A stretch of 11,897 nt of DNA, taken from positions 1 through 11,897 of the forward strand of contig DVFX01000125.1 of NCBI GenBank assembly GCA_018713005.1. Reading direction: 5' to 3'. Made by a program: the position numbers and the translations under genes. This document shows positions 7,620-11,897 of the stretch, in pieces (the stretch's first letter is position 1; each line of letters opens with the position of its first letter). The stretch comes from Scatomorpha gallistercoris. Its GTDB lineage: Bacteria > Bacillota > Clostridia > Oscillospirales > Oscillospiraceae. The notes beneath the pieces are model-generated. The model was given only the letters and a program-made list of their open reading frames with translations, did not search any database and was not told where the DNA came from.

Positions 7620-8567
7620 ATGCTTAACCTGACAGATGAAGAAAAGAAGGCCCTTAAAGCCCGCGGTATAATCCTCACTCGCGACGGCGAGCACTTCGTG
7701 GAGCGCGTCATTTCTCCCAACGGTGTGTTCAACGCCGAGCAGATGCAGACCCTTACCGACTGCGCCAAGAAGTACGGCAACGGCAAGATTGCCATGACCA
7801 CCCGTCTGACCGTCGAGGTGCAGGGCATCCCCTACGAGAACGTAGAGGCCTGCTGCGAGGAGATTCAGTCCGTCGGCCTCTACGTCGGCGGCACCAGCAG
7901 TCTCGTCCGCCCCGTCGTGTCATGTAAGGGCAGCGTCTGCGTCCACGGCCTGATGGACACCCAGAACTTCTGCGAACGCGTGTTCAACGAGTTCTACGTC
8001 AAGTGGCACACCGTCCGTCTGCCCCACAAGTTCAAGATAGGCATCGGCGGCTGCCCCAACAACTGCGTCAAGCCGGCCTTCCACGACTTCGGCCTCACCG
8101 GTCAGAGCGTACCTGATTATGACCCCGATCTCTGCAACGCCTGCGGCAAGTGCTCCGTCATCGACAAGTGTCCTGTCCACGCCATGAGCCGTGACGAGGA
8201 CGGCAACCTGGTCCTTGATTCCGAGAAGTGCACCAACTGCGGCAAGTGCGTAGGCGCCTGCCCCTTCGACTGCATCGAAGAGAAGGCCCGCGGCTACAAG
8301 GTATCCATCGGCGGCATCTGGGGCAAGACCCAGCGCATGCCCGATTACCTGCCCGGCATCTACACTGAGGATGAGGTCATGAAGCTCATCGAGAAGTGCC
8401 TGCTGCTCTACCGCGAGCAGGGCATCACCGGCGAGCGCTTCGGCCGCACCCTCGACCGCATCGGCGCCGACAAGTTCATCGAGCAGCTTCTCTCCGACGA
8501 CGTCCTCGAGCGCAAGCAGGAGATTCTCGACGCGAAGCTCCACCTCGTCGGCGGCGCCACCTGCTAA
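7620..8567 (+). CDS. Small siroheme-type sulfite/nitrite reductase with two ferredoxin [4Fe-4S] clusters (AsrC-like)
   Basis: A 315-residue cytosolic protein, probably reducing sulfite to sulfide. Residues 1-95 are the ferredoxin-like half domain (TTRLTVEVQGI, 60-70). The siroheme-cluster cysteines appear as C102-X4-C107 and C145-X3-C149 (GGCPNNCVKP, 143-152); the first pair is one residue closer than the textbook CX5C. Two inserted ferredoxin motifs follow: C172, C175, C178, C184-P, with a long CX5CP end, and C204, C207, C210, C214-P of standard spacing. The C-terminal part resumes the reductase fold (YKVSIGGIWGK, 226-236). GGAGGG lies 8 bases before the start and the flavoenzyme gene ends 28 bases upstream. 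No AsrA/AsrB-type donor subunits are present, so the flavoenzyme or a free ferredoxin may supply electrons. Nitrite or another oxyanion remains possible; the facing xsc operon, which releases sulfite, favours sulfite. Confidence 0.88.
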   Translation: MLNLTDEEKKALKARGIILTRDGEHFVERVISPNGVFNAEQMQTLTDCAKKYGNGKIAMTTRLTVEVQGIPYENVEACCEEIQSVGLYVGGTSSLVRPVVSCKGSVCVHGLMDTQNFCERVFNEFYVKWHTVRLPHKFKIGIGGCPNNCVKPAFHDFGLTGQSVPDYDPDLCNACGKCSVIDKCPVHAMSRDEDGNLVLDSEKCTNCGKCVGACPFDCIEEKARGYKVSIGGIWGKTQRMPDYLPGIYTEDEVMKLIEKCLLLYREQGITGERFGRTLDRIGADKFIEQLLSDDVLERKQEILDAKLHLVGGATC

Positions 8568-8586
8568 AACCATTACGCGAAGCAAC

Positions 8587-8627
8587 ATACGGCAAGGAAC
8601 CAGGTGTTCCTTGCCGTATTTCTTTTC
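8587..8627 (+). terminator. Rho-independent terminator of the plus-strand operon
   Basis: Perfect 14-base stem (8587-8600 with 8606-8619) around a 5-base loop, followed by a T-rich tail (TTTCTTTTC). It begins 20 bases after the stop codon of the sulfite-reductase-like gene. Confidence 0.93.
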
Positions 8628-8839
8628 ACGCTCAGTATCCGTCTGCCCTATCGGCCTGCGTGCACCACCGGGAACAAAAAGGTTCGCGCCGAGCGTGGTA
8701 CTCGTCTCGTCGCCATGTATAAGAGCGCGTAGCTACTGGCAACCGCGATAAACTCAAACTCTTACGGCGTATAAGGCAACGTGCTTATCAGCGGCTGTAC
8801 CCATTGCCCTTGCGCTCGGGGACCGAATTTTCGACATAC
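8628..8839. other. Gene-free stretch between two facing terminators
   Basis: About 210 bases between the ends of two convergent operons. I see no reading frame with a ribosome site, no tRNA-like cloverleaf and no obvious repeat. A 27-codon minus-strand frame (8754-8837) begins inside the facing terminator's U-run and has no Shine-Dalgarno. GC content is closer to the genes than to the other gaps, so an eroded gene remnant is possible, but I cannot identify one. Confidence 0.5.
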
Positions 8840-8882
8840 AAAAACAAGGAAACAGGATGCGCAGTGCGCATCCTGTTTCCTT
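8840..8882 (-). terminator. Rho-independent terminator of the transketolase-xsc operon
   Basis: Perfect 17-base stem (8846-8862 with 8866-8882) around a 3-base loop. On the minus strand it is followed by GTTTTTG, a short U-run, and it starts 7 bases past the xsc stop codon. With the opposing terminator at 8587-8627 it insulates two convergent operons. Confidence 0.93.
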
Positions 8883-8889
8883 TAATCAA

Positions 8890-10635
8890 TCAGTCCTGCA
8901 TCCAGCGGTGATAGTCGAGATGGGCATACTTGTCAAGATACCTGGTCGGCATCTGGAAGGCGTCGCGCCTGAACGGGGGCGCCAGCTGGGTGCCGTCGAC
9001 CACGAACTCGAGGACGGTGGTCACCTTGGACTCGAACGCACGCTCGAAAGCGGGCACAATATCCTCGACCTTCTCTATACGCTCGCCGTTGGCTCCGAGG
9101 GCCTTCGCGGCGGGTACGAAGCTCACCGGGTTGGGGATGTCGACGCCGATGAAGCGGCTGTTGAAGAAGTCGACCTGGTTCTTCTTCTCCGCGCACCACG
9201 CGCCGTTCCTGAACACGCAGGCGATGACGGGCAGCTTGTGTTCTATGGCGGAGCTGATTTCGTGCAGGCTCATGCCCCAAGCGCCGTCGCCGATGATGCA
9301 TACGACAGGGTCATCGGGGCTGGCGAGCTTTGCGCCCAGTCCGGCGGGATATGCAAAGCCGGTGTTGCCGAAGGTGAGGGCCGCAATGTGCTTGCGGGGC
9401 TGGGTGAAGCGGAAATAGCTGTTCGCGGTGGAGGCCACATTGCCGATGTCGGTACAGAGTATGGCGTTTTCAGGCATATGGCGGCTGAGCTCGAGCAGTA
9501 CGCGGCGGGGATTCATCGGAGTGCCGGGTACCATGGCCAAATCCTCAATTTCCTTGTCCCAATCGGCGCGCAGCCTGGCTATCTCCTCAGCCCTCGCCGT
9601 ATCCTTCTCCTTGCTGCCTATGGCGCGCAGGGCCTCGAGAAGGGCCTCGGAAGTCTTTTTGGCGTCGCCGACGAGCGCCACGTCTACAGGATGCTTGCGT
9701 GCAATCTGCTTCGGGTTGACGTCTATCTGAATTATCTTGGCGTCCTCGGGGAAGTAGTCAATGCCGTACTGAGGAAGGGTGCCGAATACGCTGAGCCTGC
9801 TGCCTATGGCGAGTATGACGTCGGCTTCCTTAAGCGCAAGCATGGCGGACTTGGCACCCATGTATCCGATGGGTCCAACCCAGCAGGGATGGTAGGACGG
9901 GAAAGCGTCGTTGTGCAGGTAGGACATGGCGACGGGGGCGGTCAGGTAGTCCGCAAGCGCCTTGACAACGTCGAAAGCGTTGGTGTCAACCACGCCCCTG
10001 CCGGAGATGATTACAGGCTTCTTGGCATCGTAAATCATCTGAGCAGCGCGCTTTATCTCACCGGTGTCCGCAACGCCGTGCGGTACGAGGGCCCTGTACC
10101 TGTAAGGGGGCATAATTTCCTCTTCGACTTCGCCGTAGAGGTAGTCGCGCGGTATGTCGACAAAGACGGGACCGCGCTCGGCGTAGGCAATCCTGAAGGC
10201 CGTGCGAAGCACGTCCCCCGCGCGGCTCGGGTGAGGGACACGGAGCGAGGCCTTGGTGATGGGCTTAAACAGGTTCCAGGTGTCGCACTCCTGGAAGCCG
10301 TCCCAGCCGACGGTCGAGCTGCCGGCCGAGGGGCCTATTACTACCAGCGGAGTGTGGGCCATATTTGCCGCAGCGACGGACGTGACCATATTCGTCAGTC
10401 CCGGGCCATTCTGAGCCGTGCACACGCCTGCCACGCCGGTAATACGGGAGAAGGCGTCCTCCATGTGCGCGGCCGTCTGCTCATGGCGGACCGGGATGAA
10501 CTCGATGCCGGCATCGGGGAACAGGTCGAGCATGTCCATAAACGCGGAACCAACTATACCGGTGACGTGCTTCACGCCCTCCTGCAGAAGCACCTCCACC
10601 ATTGCCTCGCTGGGTGTCATTTTTACTTTGCTCAT
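8890..10635 (-). CDS. xsc: Sulfoacetaldehyde acetyltransferase (EC 2.3.3.15)
   Basis: A 581-residue thiamine-diphosphate enzyme that converts sulfoacetaldehyde plus phosphate to acetyl phosphate and sulfite, the C-S bond-breaking step of taurine, isethionate and sulfoacetaldehyde catabolism. The N-terminal Pyr domain has GIVGSAFMDMLDLFP (26-40) and the catalytic Glu52 in RHEQTAAHMEDAF (50-62). A central domain includes SGRGVVD (211-217) and WVGPIGYMG (252-260). The C-terminal PP domain has the GDG...N cofactor motif (GDGAWGMSLHEISSA 449-463, N477) and AEKKNQVDFF (482-491). These blocks, rather than acetolactate synthase ones, are what I recognise as Xsc. AGGAGG lies 5 bases before the start. 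It is the last gene of the operon, 26 bases after the transketolase subunit and before a strong terminator. A phosphate acetyltransferase gene, often next to xsc, is not in view. Confidence 0.95.
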   Translation of the reverse strand: MSKVKMTPSEAMVEVLLQEGVKHVTGIVGSAFMDMLDLFPDAGIEFIPVRHEQTAAHMEDAFSRITGVAGVCTAQNGPGLTNMVTSVAAANMAHTPLVVIGPSAGSSTVGWDGFQECDTWNLFKPITKASLRVPHPSRAGDVLRTAFRIAYAERGPVFVDIPRDYLYGEVEEEIMPPYRYRALVPHGVADTGEIKRAAQMIYDAKKPVIISGRGVVDTNAFDVVKALADYLTAPVAMSYLHNDAFPSYHPCWVGPIGYMGAKSAMLALKEADVILAIGSRLSVFGTLPQYGIDYFPEDAKIIQIDVNPKQIARKHPVDVALVGDAKKTSEALLEALRAIGSKEKDTARAEEIARLRADWDKEIEDLAMVPGTPMNPRRVLLELSRHMPENAILCTDIGNVASTANSYFRFTQPRKHIAALTFGNTGFAYPAGLGAKLASPDDPVVCIIGDGAWGMSLHEISSAIEHKLPVIACVFRNGAWCAEKKNQVDFFNSRFIGVDIPNPVSFVPAAKALGANGERIEKVEDIVPAFERAFESKVTTVLEFVVDGTQLAPPFRRDAFQMPTRYLDKYAHLDYHRWMQD

Positions 10636-10661
10636 GATATCCTCCTAAATTTCTTTAACTT

Positions 10662-11597
10662 TTACCGGCTCTTCCGCGAGATTACCTTTATCGCCGCGCC
10701 GGTTATATCCTTTGCAGTCATGTGGTAAGCTTCCGCCAACTCCCTGGCGCTGCCGACCTGCCCGCACACGTCCCGGAAGCCTATCGCCTCTATGGGTACA
10801 GGTTTTCCGGACGCAGCCACCTCGCATATTGCCGAATGCAGGCCGCCGAGTGTGCTGTGGTTTTCGCAGGTCACGGCTGCCCCTGTCCTGCCGAGCGATT
10901 GCAGCACGGCGTCGGAGTCAAGGGGCTTTATGGTGTGTATGTTGACGACCTCGGCCTCAATACCGCTAAGCTTCAGCTCTTCGGCGGCCTCCAAAGCATT
11001 ATTGAGCATCACGCTGCCGCTGGCAAACAGGGTGACATCCTTGCCCGGCCTGAGCACATCGGCCTTGCCCAGCTGGAAGTTATAATCCTCGCCGTGCAGC
11101 GCCTTGACCTCCTTGCGGTGCAGGCGTATGTACACCGGCCCCGGGCGCTCAATTATCTGAGGCATGGCTTTGACGAGCTCTATCTCGTCGCTAGGCTCAA
11201 ATATGGCTATGCCGGGTATGCTGCGCAGCACGCCTATGTCCTCTACGGCCATGTGTGTTCCACCGTTGAGTTCCGCAGTTATTCCGGGGTCTGTGCCGAC
11301 TATCTTCACGTTCTGCTTGGCATAGGCGCAGGATATCGCAACCTGGTCGCATATTCTGCGGGACGCAAAGCAAGCGAAGCTGGTAATGAAAGGCACGAAG
11401 CCGTAAGACGACAAGCCCGCTGCTATGGACGCCATGTTCTGTTCGGCAATGCCCACATCGAAAGCGCGGTCGGGGAATTCTTTCCTCAGCGGCAGGGTCC
11501 CGTCGGCGTTGCCCAAATCCGCGTCAAGCACACACAGCCTTTTGTCCTGCGCCATTGCGGAAAGCATGTAATTGCAAAAAGCCTTTCTCATCTCCAT
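10662..11597 (-). CDS. Transketolase, C-terminal subunit; candidate sulfo-sugar transketolase
   Basis: A 311-residue second half of a split transketolase, moving two-carbon ketol units between sugars with thiamine diphosphate. It holds the pyrimidine-binding domain (FDVGIAEQNMASIAAGL, 46-62, with cofactor-activating Glu52; GGTHMAVEDI at 112-121) and the C-terminal transketolase domain (CENHSTLGGLHSAI, 244-257). The start at 11597 has GGAGGG 8 bases upstream, overlapping the end of the partner gene; an in-frame ATG further up lies inside that gene. The stop of the N-terminal subunit is 4 bases away, so the two are translationally coupled, and xsc follows after 26 bases. This company suggests a dedicated enzyme like SqwH of the sulfoglycolytic transketolase pathway, releasing sulfoacetaldehyde. 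A pentose-phosphate or apulose-type transketolase cannot be excluded from sequence alone. Confidence 0.92.
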   Translation of the reverse strand: MEMRKAFCNYMLSAMAQDKRLCVLDADLGNADGTLPLRKEFPDRAFDVGIAEQNMASIAAGLSSYGFVPFITSFACFASRRICDQVAISCAYAKQNVKIVGTDPGITAELNGGTHMAVEDIGVLRSIPGIAIFEPSDEIELVKAMPQIIERPGPVYIRLHRKEVKALHGEDYNFQLGKADVLRPGKDVTLFASGSVMLNNALEAAEELKLSGIEAEVVNIHTIKPLDSDAVLQSLGRTGAAVTCENHSTLGGLHSAICEVAASGKPVPIEAIGFRDVCGQVGSARELAEAYHMTAKDITGAAIKVISRKSR

Positions 11598-11601
11598 GAC
11601 G

Positions 11602-11897
11602 TCAACCCTCCGACAATTCCCGCATGGCGGATTCATACTGTTCTTTGCTGACATTCATGCTGTGGCAGCCGACTCCGGCCTCTATGGCGAAGCTCACGCC
11701 TTTGCCCTTGACGGTGTCCAGCAATATCATGGATGGCCTGCCCTTCTGGGCCTTGGCCTTTAGCACGGCGTCATATATTGCATCGCAGTTGTGCCCGTCT
11801 ATCCTCTGTACAAACCAACCGAAAGCAGACCACTTGGCATCCAAGTCGCCAAGGGAACAGACTTCGTCGACAGTGCCGTCTATCTGCATTCTGTTGC
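11602..11897 (-). CDS. Transketolase, N-terminal subunit, 5' end outside window
   Basis: The last 97 residues of the thiamine-diphosphate-binding half of a split transketolase; the frame runs off the right edge. Visible marks are NRMQIDGTVDEV, the LGDLDAKWSAFGW stretch, then DGHNCDAIYDAV and TVKGKGVSFA, all typical of transketolase N-terminal subunits. After the KGKGVSF block this protein has GVGCHSMNVS, keeping the expected His but lacking the WHG seen in many relatives. The gene ends 4 bases before the C-terminal subunit gene, whose GGAGGG ribosome site lies inside its last codons. The operon promoter must lie to the right of the window. By analogy it would correspond to SqwG if the pair acts on sulfo-sugars. 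Confidence 0.92.
   Translation of the reverse strand, partial: NRMQIDGTVDEVCSLGDLDAKWSAFGWFVQRIDGHNCDAIYDAVLKAKAQKGRPSMILLDTVKGKGVSFAIEAGVGCHSMNVSKEQYESAMRELSEG

Noticed and set aside
6044..7828. Long minus-strand open frame of 594 codons opposite the flavoenzyme gene
   Set aside because: It is a mirror frame produced by high-GC codon usage; its translation is low-complexity (rich in Gly, Val, Ala, His), spans two real genes and their gap, and has no ribosome site.
8754..8837. Small minus-strand frame of 27 codons in the convergent gap
   Set aside because: No Shine-Dalgarno, begins just past the U-run of the xsc terminator and has no recognisable feature.
8890..10635. Acetolactate synthase as identity of the thiamine-diphosphate enzyme
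   Set aside because: The overall family is the same, but the blocks GSAFMDMLDLFP, WVGPIGYMG and AEKKNQVDFF and the 581-residue length fit sulfoacetaldehyde acetyltransferase; no small regulatory subunit gene is adjacent.
8857..10728. Plus-strand open frame of 623 codons opposite xsc
   Set aside because: Starts inside the terminator hairpin and mirrors Xsc; no recognisable domain.

Overview
The window reads as a chromosomal segment of a GC-rich, anaerobic, Clostridia-type Firmicute, possibly an Oscillospirales-like gut bacterium. Supporting points are the Clostridia-style peptide-binding lipoprotein, the M16C insulinase-family peptidase, strong GGAGG ribosome sites, housekeeping-type promoters with 17-base spacers, AT-rich intergenic gaps and several long perfect terminators. 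The taxonomic call is inference. No mobile element, RNA gene, CRISPR array or origin was seen.

Layout, left to right. Positions 1-1400 (minus) hold the 5' two thirds or so of a family-5 (oligopeptide-type) ABC transporter binding lipoprotein, cut by the left edge. A 406-base AT-rich gap holds its promoter and a terminator. Positions 1807-4680 (minus) encode a complete cytosolic M16C zinc metallopeptidase. It diverges from a LysR-type regulator at 4902-5783 (plus). Downstream on the plus strand lies a two-gene unit with its own promoter and a LysR-type dyad near -66: an FAD/NAD(P)H disulfide reductase of the CoA-disulfide/persulfide reductase family with a divergent C-terminal rhodanese-like domain (5948-7591), and a small siroheme-type sulfite reductase with two added ferredoxin clusters (7620-8567). 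A terminator, a gene-free stretch of about 210 bases and a facing terminator follow. The right third is a minus-strand operon read from the right edge leftward: a split transketolase (N-terminal subunit cut by the edge, 11602-11897; C-terminal subunit, 10662-11597) and xsc, sulfoacetaldehyde acetyltransferase (8890-10635).

How the genes may work together. Xsc cleaves sulfoacetaldehyde with phosphate to acetyl phosphate and sulfite. The facing operon encodes a candidate sulfite-to-sulfide reductase and a thiol/persulfide flavoenzyme, with a LysR regulator whose closest functional analogues (CysL, YeiE) respond to sulfur compounds. The split transketolase next to xsc recalls the sulfoglycolytic transketolase (SqwGH), which makes sulfoacetaldehyde from a sulfo-sugar. 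The main hypothesis is therefore a local sulfonate-to-sulfide module: sulfo-sugar, sulfoacetaldehyde, sulfite, sulfide, with acetyl phosphate for ATP. Xsc is close to certain. The transketolase substrate and the link between the two operons are inference. The peptide-binding protein and the peptidase are probably unrelated neighbours.
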